Numbered from the stretch's first letter, positions 1 to 6,041 are shown. The stretch: 7,646 nt of DNA from Halanaerobiaceae bacterium (GCA_003554685.1 PWHA01000252.1:1-7646); one strand, 5' to 3'. Notes: a model not told the origin generated them from the sequence alone. Translations and numbers: made by a program.

Positions 1-982
1 CGCCCCGTTCCAGATGGTCCTGGTCTTCCTTGATTTTCGGGAGATGATCTCTAACAGCAATGGATCTTGGCATGAACCAGCGCGGGCTGACGGTCAGATG
101 GGTTAGAATTTTATTCATCTCAGGGGTGGGATGGGCCCGTCTGCCAATGATAGTTTTCATATCGAGAACAATTTCACTGCCCTCATAGACCTGGGCGGTA
201 AAGGAAGGAAGATTGACATAGACATGTCTCTCGCTGGTTCCGGGAGCCTTCTCTCCTGACCAGCGCCATTTTTCCAGATTGGCTGCCAGAATATTTTCCT
301 CTTCCGGAGTAAGATTTTTCTCTTCCCGCTGAACCTGCCGGGTGATTTCCAGCAATTTCTGGTACTGGGGATGCCGGGGCTGAATACTGTTTAGAACCTC
401 TTCCATATCTTCTCCCGCCCGGGCAGCTGATAATACCAGGGAAACTTCAGGAGCAATTCTCAGAGAAGTTATTCTTCTGGTATAGGAATCAGGGTTTAGT
501 CTGCCCCGAGCCAGATCACCGGTTAAATTAACCAGCCCCTCGGTTATTATAATCTCCAGCTCAGCTGCTTGAGCCGGAGGAAACTCATCGGGGCTCTGAT
601 AGCGCAATCCCAGCCAGAGGTCATTGATTTCATCATAATTATAATCCCCGGAATTTAAGCCGAACTTTTGAGCCTGACTGATAATAGCATATACCTCTTC
701 ACCGGTTTCAGTTAATCTATTGCCGGCAACCCAGAGGGGATCATAATCTCTTCGCTCATAAAAATCATAAATTAAATCCTGCTGCAGACTGGAATTAATT
801 TCTTTCTCGAGATGGCGGTTTACACTTTTTTCTCTATCCTGAGCTGAAGCTGCCGGGGTCAGCAGGAATACCAGCAAAATTACAATTACTATTAACGGCA
901 AAACCTTCACTGCAGCCTGCTGAAGGCAGCTGAGGGCTGCAGAAAAATTTCTGGTTTCAGGATGTCTGCTGGAAGTTTTCAT
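1..982 (-). CDS. L,D-transpeptidase, YcbB/LdtD-like, N-terminal part
   Basis: This is the N-terminal 327 codons of an exported murein L,D-transpeptidase; the frame is open to the window edge, so the C-terminus lies outside. Enzymes of this family cross-link peptidoglycan through 3-3 bonds outside the cytoplasmic membrane. Residues 28-42 are a hydrophobic segment followed by TPAASA, a likely signal-peptide cleavage region. Residues about 60-240 match the alpha-helical scaffold domain of the YcbB type (FYERRDYDPLWV near 74-85, GRLNPDSY near 160-167). From about 252 the YkuD-fold begins (RHVYVNLPSFTAQVYE), with RRAHPTPEMN and RWFMPRSIA motifs recalling the family's RPTPxF and YWxVPxSIA. The catalytic Cys/His region is not in the window. 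The ATG at 982 follows AGGTGG, but a GTG at 910 would give a more usual 23-residue signal peptide. The family is confident; substrate and exact start are not. Confidence 0.88.
   Translation of the reverse strand, partial: MKTSSRHPETRNFSAALSCLQQAAVKVLPLIVIVILLVFLLTPAASAQDREKSVNRHLEKEINSSLQQDLIYDFYERRDYDPLWVAGNRLTETGEEVYAIISQAQKFGLNSGDYNYDEINDLWLGLRYQSPDEFPPAQAAELEIIITEGLVNLTGDLARGRLNPDSYTRRITSLRIAPEVSLVLSAARAGEDMEEVLNSIQPRHPQYQKLLEITRQVQREEKNLTPEEENILAANLEKWRWSGEKAPGTSERHVYVNLPSFTAQVYEGSEIVLDMKTIIGRRAHPTPEMNKILTHLTVSPRWFMPRSIAVRDHLPKIKEDQDHLERG
910..942 (-). repeat. Nested inverted repeat at the alternative start of the transpeptidase gene
   Basis: CTGCAGCC (910-917) and GGCTGCAG (935-942) are perfect 8-bp inverted arms. 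Between them CTGC (917-920) and GCAG (926-929) form an inner stem around TGAAG, sharing base 917 with the outer arm. In the minus-strand mRNA this gives a GC-rich compound hairpin whose last base, at 910, is the first base of a GTG codon in the transpeptidase frame. If translation starts at the ATG at 982 the hairpin lies in coding sequence; if at GTG 910 it lies in the leader. It has no T-run, so it is not a typical terminator. Confidence 0.5.
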
Positions 983-1016
983 TGCAGGCCACCACCTTTC
1001 TAAAATGAGCTGAACT

Positions 1017-1033
1017 TTTAAATTTTTAAATTT
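1017..1033. repeat. AT-rich tandem repeat TTTAAATTT x2
   Basis: Two copies of TTTAAATTT (1017-1025 and 1025-1033) share their junction base, giving an 8-bp period. It lies in the expected 5' leader of the transpeptidase gene. A chance AT-rich run is the simplest explanation; an AT-rich protein-binding site is possible. Confidence 0.3.
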
Positions 1034-1072
1034 AGCTGTTGGGAATTGTCTAAATACCGAACTCTAAAATTT

Positions 1073-1102
1073 ATTATACAACAATTAACCGGTTAATAGC
1101 AA
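1073..1102 (-). promoter_or_regulatory. Promoter of the L,D-transpeptidase gene
   Basis: On the minus strand TTGCTA (1102-1097, four of six matches to TTGACA) is followed after 18 bp by a perfect TATAAT (1078-1073). Transcription would start near 1066 and leave a leader of about 85 nt to the ATG at 982. A perfect palindrome fills most of the spacer, so this promoter is probably controlled by a repressor. The -10 is strong evidence; the -35 is modest. Confidence 0.6.
1084..1097. promoter_or_regulatory. 14-bp perfect palindrome, candidate operator
   Basis: ATTAACCGGTTAAT is a perfect palindrome placed between the -35 and -10 of the transpeptidase promoter, where a bound protein would block RNA polymerase. 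Its core TTAACCGGTTAA has the form TTAACYRGTTAA, which I recall as the site of AdcR, the MarR-family zinc repressor of streptococci. That is a resemblance only: MarR-family sites are often of this shape, and no such regulator gene is in the window. Confidence 0.5.
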
Positions 1103-1208
1103 GCAACTGCCTTAATTTTACCCCAAGTCTTAATCCAGCTCTAAAGGTTCAGGATATTTGGAGAAAAACACTGAAATAACTGGATTTGATGAAATAGAGA
1201 TAATTTTG

Positions 1209-1217
1209 TGCTAAAAT
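1209..1217 (+). promoter_or_regulatory. Extended -10 promoter of the DmpA-like peptidase gene
   Basis: TGCTAAAAT is an extended -10 element (TGn followed by TAAAAT, five of six matches to TATAAT). No good -35 is found at 16-18 bp; a TTGATG at 1186-1191 is 20 bp away from the hexamer. Transcription would start near 1224 and leave a leader of about 116 nt. The surrounding TTTTGTGCTA block recurs at the other extended -10 promoter (6066-6079). Confidence 0.45.
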
Positions 1218-1250
1218 AATACTAAGATTTAGCAATCCAGGAATGTTTTC

Positions 1251-1292
1251 TGATTGGAGATTTCTGAGATATTATGATTTGATTGGGGATTT
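1251..1292. repeat. Imperfect 13-bp direct repeat in the peptidase leader
   Basis: TGATTGGAGATTT (1251-1263) and TGATTGGGGATTT (1280-1292) differ at one base and are 29 bp apart start to start. They lie downstream of the predicted start point and upstream of the gene. Spaced direct repeats of this kind can be binding sites for a regulator, but chance cannot be excluded. Confidence 0.35.
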
Positions 1293-1339
1293 ACAGGCTT
1301 TAAATACTGGATTATTTAGCAAGAAGGGGCAGGATTAAA

Positions 1340-2488
1340 ATGAATAAAAAAACCAGCAAGAGAAGGAGAATCAGAGAATGGGGAATTATTCCGGGCATGT
1401 TGCCTGCGGGGAACTTAAACTCCATAACCGATGTCCCCGGGGTGGAAGTGGGACATTTAACGATTATTAGAGGAGAGGGAGAACTTGTTCCAGGAGCAGG
1501 TCCAATTCGGACCGGTGTTACGGCAGTCTGGCCTCATCGAGATAATATTTTCAAAAATCCGGTCTCAGCCGGCCTTGATATTATCAACGGCTACGGCAAA
1601 GCAGCGGGACTGTCTCAGATTCAGGAACTGGGCACCCTGGAATCTCCGCTGCTCTTAACCGGAACCCTTAATGTAGGCCGGGTTATGGATGGGCTGATTG
1701 ATTATATCCTGCGGGATAACCCTGAAATAGGTATTACCTCCAGCAGTTTCAACCCGGTGGTGTTGGAATGTAATGACGGTTATCTGAACGACCTGCAGGG
1801 CAGGCATGTAAAATCCCAGCATGTCCATCGGGCCCTGATTACCGCTTCTGGCGATAGAGTGCCCGAGGGAGAAATCGGTGCCGGTACAGGCATGGTTGCC
1901 TTTGGCTTTAAAGGCGGAATTGGTTCTGCTTCCCGTCGATTAAACCTGGAAGAAAACAGCTTTCACCTGGGTGCTCTGGTATTGAGCAATTTTGGCCGGC
2001 GGGAGGAACTCCGGATTGCTGGGATCCCTCTTTATAATCTGAATCTGGATCTAAAGACTGCCAGAGCCAGGGAGAGACAGGATGGGTCGGTTATTGTTAT
2101 TCTGGCTACTGATCTGTCGCTGGACTCCTTCAGCCTAACCAGAGCTGCCCGCCGGGCCCAGGCCGGTCTGGCCCGGGTGGGTTCGCTGGCTGATAACAGG
2201 AGCGGAGAGTATGTTCTGGCCTTTTCTACAGCCAGGCGCTATCAACGAGAAGATAACGGTGAAGTTAGAGTCAGCGGGGGCCAGCACCAGAAAGAGATGA
2301 AGACAGCTGAAACAAATGAGAGCCGGCTGATGAATATGGTTTTTCAGGCAGTTGTTGAATCCACAGAAGAGGCGGTTTTGAATTCTCTTTTCATGGCTTC
2401 CACCCTGAGAGGAAGAGATGGTAATGAAGCCCGGGGGCTTCCAGCTGAAAAGCTTGCCGGCTGCTTAAATAAAATACTTCAGGGTTAA
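1340..2488 (+). CDS. DmpA-type self-processing aminopeptidase (peptidase family S58)
   Basis: This 382-residue protein is a member of the DmpA/BapA family (L-aminopeptidase/D-esterase, beta-aminopeptidase), N-terminal nucleophile enzymes that cut themselves into alpha and beta chains. The N-terminal block (GIIPGMLPAGNLNSITDVPGVEVGH, 15-39) is characteristic. Asn217 in LSNFG, Gly249-Ser250 in QDGSVIVILATD, and Ser288/Glu290 in NRSGEY match, by position and spacing, the oxyanion Asn, the self-cleavage site with nucleophile Ser250, and the Ser288/Glu290 pair I recall from Ochrobactrum DmpA. The enzyme therefore looks active, with a beta chain starting at Ser250. No signal peptide is seen, only a basic N-terminus, so it is probably cytoplasmic. 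GAAGGGG (1323-1329) precedes the ATG. It is a single-gene unit converging on the zinc-ribbon gene. The natural substrate (short peptides, N-terminal amino acid amides or beta-peptides) cannot be told. Confidence 0.92.
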   Translation: MNKKTSKRRRIREWGIIPGMLPAGNLNSITDVPGVEVGHLTIIRGEGELVPGAGPIRTGVTAVWPHRDNIFKNPVSAGLDIINGYGKAAGLSQIQELGTLESPLLLTGTLNVGRVMDGLIDYILRDNPEIGITSSSFNPVVLECNDGYLNDLQGRHVKSQHVHRALITASGDRVPEGEIGAGTGMVAFGFKGGIGSASRRLNLEENSFHLGALVLSNFGRREELRIAGIPLYNLNLDLKTARARERQDGSVIVILATDLSLDSFSLTRAARRAQAGLARVGSLADNRSGEYVLAFSTARRYQREDNGEVRVSGGQHQKEMKTAETNESRLMNMVFQAVVESTEEAVLNSLFMASTLRGRDGNEARGLPAEKLAGCLNKILQG

Positions 2489-2493
2489 AACAA

Positions 2494-3201
2494 TTAGAGA
2501 ATTTTTTCCGCCAGATACTTTCCCCCCTCTGTTTTAAGTTCTAAAGCTGAGGAGGGATCCAACTGCTGCTCCACCAGTTGATGAGCATCCTGCAAAACCA
2601 GAAAGGAAGGATTTGGCAACTCTTTTACTCCCAGAGCTCTGATATTGTTTATTATTTCTTCTTGATAGCGTTCCGGCAGATCAAGGTCCTGAAGCAGAGC
2701 GGCAGCAATCTGCCAGCAGTGCTCGATATCTTCCGGATTATACTCCTGTTCTGCCAGAATTTCCCGGTAATTAAGCTCCTCGGGCTGGCAGGATCTGCTG
2801 CCCAGTTCATGCAGCATAGCTGAAAGGATGATGTTCAAGGGGCTGTACTGCTCCCTGCTGCCAATTCTATCTGCCATTTTAACAACTTCTTTAATATGAG
2901 CAACTTTATCCGGTTGATTACGATAGATTTCTTCAATTTTTTCGCCCATTCTGTCTCGAATTGTCTGCACCTCTTTGTAAAGGGTGCTGCCCTGACCGAT
3001 ACACATGGCAGCATGCTCGCACCATTCAGCACATTCCAGGTTAAAGCTGGGATTGATGACATCCTCTCCGCAGTTGGGGCAGGATCGCATCAGATCAAAT
3101 TTAAAAAACTCAATATTATATTCACAGACCGGGCATTCCTTTTCACTGACATCCTCGGGAGACCAGTTGCGTCCATCCTGTCCGGGACATTTTTGTATCA
3201 A
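2494..3201 (-). CDS. Zinc-ribbon protein with degenerate HD-like domain
   Basis: This 235-residue protein starts CPGQDGRNWSPEDV and carries Cys5, a CPVC/CPNC pair (Cys23, 26, 41, 44) that should form a zinc ribbon, then Cys57, Cys61, His62 and Cys67. I recognise this arrangement from proteins of anaerobes usually annotated as HD-domain phosphohydrolases. The C-terminal half (about 100-235) is helical and HD-like, with His102 (AHIKEVVKMAD), His131-Glu132 where HD is expected (AMLHELGS), His161, and Asp205 in LQDAHQL. Replacement of Asp by Glu in the HD pair leaves catalysis uncertain; it may be a binding or altered-metal version. The TTG start at 3201 is chosen because AAAGGAGG lies 9 nt upstream and no ATG fits. 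The gene ends 5 bp from the convergent peptidase gene and is divergent from znuA, with 222 bp between start codons. The function is unknown. Confidence 0.75.
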   Translation of the reverse strand: MIQKCPGQDGRNWSPEDVSEKECPVCEYNIEFFKFDLMRSCPNCGEDVINPSFNLECAEWCEHAAMCIGQGSTLYKEVQTIRDRMGEKIEEIYRNQPDKVAHIKEVVKMADRIGSREQYSPLNIILSAMLHELGSRSCQPEELNYREILAEQEYNPEDIEHCWQIAAALLQDLDLPERYQEEIINNIRALGVKELPNPSFLVLQDAHQLVEQQLDPSSALELKTEGGKYLAEKIL

Positions 3202-3210
3202 AGTGATCTT

Positions 3211-3218
3211 CCTCCTTT
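3211..3218 (-). promoter_or_regulatory. Ribosome-binding site fixing a TTG start
   Basis: AAAGGAGG on the minus strand, 9 nt from the TTG at 3201, is a near-perfect Shine-Dalgarno and decides the start of the zinc-ribbon/HD-like gene. Confidence 0.8.
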
Positions 3219-3246
3219 GCTGGCTGATTTTCTAAATTCTGTTAAT

Positions 3247-3274
3247 ATTATTTTACAGCAGAGACTGTAATAAT
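3247..3274. repeat. Inverted repeat in the leader of the zinc-ribbon gene
   Basis: TTACAG (3253-3258) and CTGTAA (3265-3270) form a perfect 6-bp stem around CAGAGA. The stem extends with ATTA (3247-3250) and TAAT (3271-3274) across a two-base bulge. It lies between the zinc-ribbon gene and znuA and could be an operator or a hairpin in the minus-strand leader. No convincing promoter for the minus gene was found nearby. Confidence 0.4.
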
Positions 3275-3351
3275 TCCATGATATAAATCACATTATTTTA
3301 CTCAGGATAAATGATTCTGGCTGCCTTCAGGTTAAATTTTTTACATCTGGC

Positions 3352-3380
3352 TTGACAGCAGAGAGCTAATTGATTATCAT
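3352..3380 (+). promoter_or_regulatory. Promoter of the znuACB operon
   Basis: A perfect TTGACA (3352-3357), a 17-bp spacer and TATCAT (3375-3380, five of six matches) make the best promoter in the window. Transcription would start near 3387, just before the 17-bp palindrome at 3392-3408. Confidence 0.75.
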
Positions 3381-3391
3381 ATTATTACTAG

Positions 3392-3408
3392 TTGCAAATC
3401 ATTTGCAA
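3392..3408. promoter_or_regulatory. Fur/Zur-family operator candidate (8-1-8 palindrome)
   Basis: TTGCAAAT-C-ATTTGCAA is a perfect inverted repeat with a single central base. Its AATNATT core and 7-1-7 layout are shared by Fur, Zur and PerR boxes of Gram-positive bacteria. It lies at about +6 to +22 of the predicted znu transcript, and its right end touches the AAAAGGAGG ribosome-binding site, so a bound repressor would block transcription. Since the operon imports zinc, Zur is the likely regulator (inference); no Zur gene is in the window. Confidence 0.72.
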
Positions 3409-3415
3409 AAGGAGG
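3408..3415 (+). promoter_or_regulatory. Ribosome-binding site fixing the znuA TTG start
   Basis: AAAGGAGG lies 8 nt before the TTG at 3424. It rules out the longer in-frame start at 3370, which would place the -10 hexamer and the operator inside the gene. Confidence 0.85.
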
Positions 3416-3423
3416 CAAACAAC

Positions 3424-4461
3424 TTGTTCCGGAAAATAGCGGTTATTATGGTTTTGATTGCTGGTTTGCTTTTTGCCCTATCATTTCCTCTGACGGCAGA
3501 ATCTTCTCCCGAGGTATATGTAAGCATATATCCGATTTATGAGATTGCCGAACGAATTGGAGGAGAAAGTCTGGAAGTTCATCAGGTTGTTCCTGACGGA
3601 GTTGAGCCCCACGGTTATGAACCTGCTCCCCGGGAGGTGGCCGGTCTGGAAGGTGCTGCAGCTTTTGTCTATGTAGGCCTGGGACTGGAGGCCTGGGGCG
3701 AGAGAGGAGCCCGGATTGTAGCCGAACAGGGCGGCAGGGTAATTAAACTGGGTGATCATGTTGAGCTGAGAGAATATCGTGGTCCCCATAATGATCATCA
3801 GGAAGAAGATAGTAATGACCACCATAATGGTGAAGATGATTATGGTCAACACCACGATGAAGATGAACATGACAATCATGAGGAAGATAGTCAAAATCAG
3901 GATCACGATGAAGATAGCCATGACCATCTCCACGGGGAATATGATAATCATATCTGGCTGGACTTTGAAAACATGAAAATTACTGCTGAAATTTTAACCG
4001 AACTTTTTATTTACCTGGAACCTGAAGGAGAAGAGGAATTTACTGCCGCTCGAGATGAGGTTAAGCAGAAACTGGCTGAACTTGATGCGGCTTACCGGGA
4101 AGGTTTAAAAGACTTAAAGCATGATACCATAATTGTTTCCCATGCTGCCTTTGGCTATCTGGCAGATAATTATGGCCTGGAGCAGATTGCGGTGACCGGA
4201 ATTTCTCCCGAGGAGGAACCTTCATCCCGGGTGATAGCAGACCTGATTGAGGCTGCCCGGGCCAGCGGAGTGAACTATATTTTTCTGGAGACACTGGCCA
4301 GCCCCCGTACGGTAGAGGTTATAGCCGAGGAGGCCGGCTTGGAAATATTGACCATGAACCCGGTAGAGGGTTTAACAACCGAGGATAGAGAACAGGGTCG
4401 GGATTATTTTTCAATTATGTATTCCAACCTGGAAAACCTGAAGCAGGCCCTGGGGGAATAA
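3424..4461 (+). CDS. znuA: Zinc ABC transporter substrate-binding protein with His-rich loop
   Basis: This 345-residue protein captures zinc outside the membrane and passes it to ZnuB. The TTG start at 3424 gives a classic signal peptide (residues 1-25, cleavage probably in PLTA/ESS). There is no lipobox cysteine, so the mature protein should be soluble in a periplasm. Cluster A-1/ZnuA-family features are three candidate metal histidines: His63 (VEPHGYEP), His176 (NHIWLD) and His240 (VSHAAFGYL). Between the first two lies a loop at about 120-174 with 12 His and about 23 acidic residues in 55, typical of zinc-specific members and thought to gather or sense zinc. An Asn stands in TMNPVEG (residue 312), where many relatives have an Asp that can be a metal ligand. 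It is the first gene of the operon, 3 nt before znuC. Manganese specificity is less likely because of the three-His set and the loop. Confidence 0.92.
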   Translation: MFRKIAVIMVLIAGLLFALSFPLTAESSPEVYVSIYPIYEIAERIGGESLEVHQVVPDGVEPHGYEPAPREVAGLEGAAAFVYVGLGLEAWGERGARIVAEQGGRVIKLGDHVELREYRGPHNDHQEEDSNDHHNGEDDYGQHHDEDEHDNHEEDSQNQDHDEDSHDHLHGEYDNHIWLDFENMKITAEILTELFIYLEPEGEEEFTAARDEVKQKLAELDAAYREGLKDLKHDTIIVSHAAFGYLADNYGLEQIAVTGISPEEEPSSRVIADLIEAARASGVNYIFLETLASPRTVEVIAEEAGLEILTMNPVEGLTTEDREQGRDYFSIMYSNLENLKQALGE

Positions 4462-4464
4462 GAG

Positions 4465-5211
4465 ATGAGTTTCTTAAAAGTTGAAGGAGTATCTTTTGCC
4501 TACAGGAAGGAACGGGTGGTAGATGATGTTAATCTGGAGCTTAAACAGGGTGACTTTGCGGCCTTTATTGGACCCAATGGTTCCGGCAAGAGCACACTGC
4601 TGAAGCTGATTCTGGGTTACCTCACACCAACCCGGGGAGAAATCACTTTGAAGGGTCAGCCGGTGGCTGAAATTATGGACTGGACCAGGGTTGGCTATAT
4701 TTCTCAGCAGGTTAAGGATTTTAATCAGAGTTTTCCGGCTACGGTTCGGGAAATAGTGGGCAGCAATCTTTACAGCAAAATGGGACTGGTCAAATTTTTG
4801 AATCAGGAGCTGGAAAAGAAGATTTACCGGGCTCTGGAACTGGTTGAAATGGAAGATTTAATTAACCGCAAAATTGGCAACCTTTCCGGCGGTCAGCAGC
4901 AGCGGGTCTTTATTGCCAGGCTGATGGTTAATGATCCGGAACTGATTCTGCTGGATGAGCCCCTGGCAGGTGTTGATATCAGGGCCCAGGATGATTTTTA
5001 CCGGATTATCGGCAATATCAATCAGGAGATGAATAAAACTGTTATCATGGTTTCTCATGATATTCAGGTTATCAGTAAACATGCCAATAAAATTGTCTGC
5101 TTTGAGGATGGCCGGGCCTATCCTCACTGCAGTCAGGAGTTTAGCTATGATGATTATATACATGATCTGAGAAGGACCAATCTGAGAATCATACCCAGAC
5201 ATGATCACTAA
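4465..5211 (+). CDS. znuC: Zinc ABC transporter ATP-binding protein
   Basis: This 248-residue cytoplasmic ATPase powers the zinc importer. All nucleotide-binding elements are present: Walker A GPNGSGKST (36-44), Q-loop glutamine at 81/82, signature LSGGQ (140-144), Walker B ILLDE (161-165), D-loop AGVD (168-171) and the H-loop His198 in VSHD. The length is typical for ZnuC/AdcC-type subunits. The C-terminal tail is rich in His, Asp and Tyr (HCSQEF, YDDY, RHDH), which may be incidental. The ATG is 3 nt after the znuA stop, with a GGGGG stretch about 8 nt upstream, and znuB starts 2 nt after its stop. Identity as the zinc ATPase rests on its place between znuA and znuB. Confidence 0.93.
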   Translation: MSFLKVEGVSFAYRKERVVDDVNLELKQGDFAAFIGPNGSGKSTLLKLILGYLTPTRGEITLKGQPVAEIMDWTRVGYISQQVKDFNQSFPATVREIVGSNLYSKMGLVKFLNQELEKKIYRALELVEMEDLINRKIGNLSGGQQQRVFIARLMVNDPELILLDEPLAGVDIRAQDDFYRIIGNINQEMNKTVIMVSHDIQVISKHANKIVCFEDGRAYPHCSQEFSYDDYIHDLRRTNLRIIPRHDH

Positions 5212-5213
5212 GG

Positions 5214-6041
5214 ATGGTGGCCGCAGTGGAATTTTTAAGTTATACCTTTATGCGGAGAGCTCTGCTGGCAGGTAATATGGTGGGGGTCATCGCTCCGCTG
5301 GTTGGGGTCTTTTTAAATTTAAGACGGTTGTCTTTAATTGGCCACACCCTTTCTCACGTGGCACTGGCCGGAGTAGCTCTGGGTCTTTTTCTGGGTTTTT
5401 TCCCGGTTTATACTGCCATTATAGTTTCAATTCTTGCAGCCCTGGCCATTGAAAAGCTGCGCCGGGATTATCGGGATTATGCTGAACTTTCTCTGGCCAT
5501 TATTCTGGCCGCTGGACTGGGGCTGGCCACGATTTTGATCAGTGCCTCCCGTCAGAGCGCCGGAATTCACAGCTATCTTTTTGGTTCCATTTCTCTGGTG
5601 GGGACCAGGGATATTTATATGATCCTGCCTTTGGCCCTGGTTATTATTGCAGTGATTTTGAAATATTATTACGGTTTTTTTTATCTGGCTTTCAATGAAA
5701 ATGAAGCCTGGCTGGCCGGTGTGCCGGTCAGGACTTTAAATGTTGTGTTTATGGTGATAGTTTCGGTTACGGTGGCTCTGGCCATCAGGGTGGTGGGAAC
5801 CCTCCTGATAGCATCACTGATAACTATTCCGGTGGCTGCAGGTATGCAGGTTGCCTGGAGCTTTAAAAGCACCATCTGGCTGAGCCTGTTCTTCAGTCTG
5901 ACGGCGGTTAATCTGGGGCTGATTTTATCTTTTTATTATAATCTGGCTCCGGGAGGAACGATAATTCTGGCCGGAGTGGTGATTCTGCTGCTGGTGCTGT
6001 TAGTGAAAAAAATCTGGCTTCTGCTCCGTCGGGATCTGTAA
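5214..6041 (+). CDS. znuB: Zinc ABC transporter permease (ABC-3 family)
   Basis: This 275-residue polytopic membrane protein forms the channel of the zinc importer. Hydrophobic segments run through most of its length (about seven to nine helices). ABC-3 family motifs are visible: IGHTLSHVALAGVALG (42-57), the cytoplasmic FNENEAWLAGVPV loop (160-172, likely contact with ZnuC) and RVVGTLLIASLITIPVAAG (192-210). The ATG at 5214 sits right against AAGG, which is too close for good pairing. The in-frame GTG at 5226 gives MEFLSYTFMRRALLAG, the usual N-terminus of this family, and GGTGG lies 5 nt before it, so the true start may be 5226. It ends the operon. No terminator hairpin with a T-run follows, so some read-through into the next gene is possible. 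Confidence 0.92.
   Translation: MVAAVEFLSYTFMRRALLAGNMVGVIAPLVGVFLNLRRLSLIGHTLSHVALAGVALGLFLGFFPVYTAIIVSILAALAIEKLRRDYRDYAELSLAIILAAGLGLATILISASRQSAGIHSYLFGSISLVGTRDIYMILPLALVIIAVILKYYYGFFYLAFNENEAWLAGVPVRTLNVVFMVIVSVTVALAIRVVGTLLIASLITIPVAAGMQVAWSFKSTIWLSLFFSLTAVNLGLILSFYYNLAPGGTIILAGVVILLLVLLVKKIWLLLRRDL

Larger units (their letters stand above)
983..1339. other. Divergent intergenic region, no gene
   Basis: This AT-rich stretch separates the minus-strand transpeptidase gene from the plus-strand DmpA-like peptidase gene. No open frame with a credible ribosome-binding site is seen in it. It holds the ribosome-binding site of the transpeptidase (AGGTGG on the minus strand, within 991-1000), an AT-rich tandem repeat (1017-1033), a minus-strand promoter with an embedded palindrome (1073-1102), a plus-strand extended -10 element (1209-1217) and a 13-bp imperfect direct repeat (1251-1292). 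About 1103-1180 shows no recognisable signal. Confidence 0.8.

Noticed and set aside
2489..2520. A shared bidirectional terminator between the convergent genes
   Set aside because: Only short A/T self-complementary runs such as AATT are present; no GC stem followed by a T-run.
2896..3270. A 124-residue plus-strand frame opposite the zinc-ribbon gene
   Set aside because: It is antisense to a gene with clear cysteine motifs and a strong ribosome-binding site, and shows no recognisable family.
3370..3423. Longer znuA start at TTG 3370
   Set aside because: It overlaps the -10 hexamer and contains the operator and the real ribosome-binding site; the TTG at 3424 has AAAGGAGG 8 nt upstream and gives a proper signal peptide.
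3779..3976. Overlapping open frames in the His-rich loop region of znuA
   Set aside because: They are by-products of the repetitive CAT/GAT/GAA codons; the znuA frame has the family motifs on both sides.
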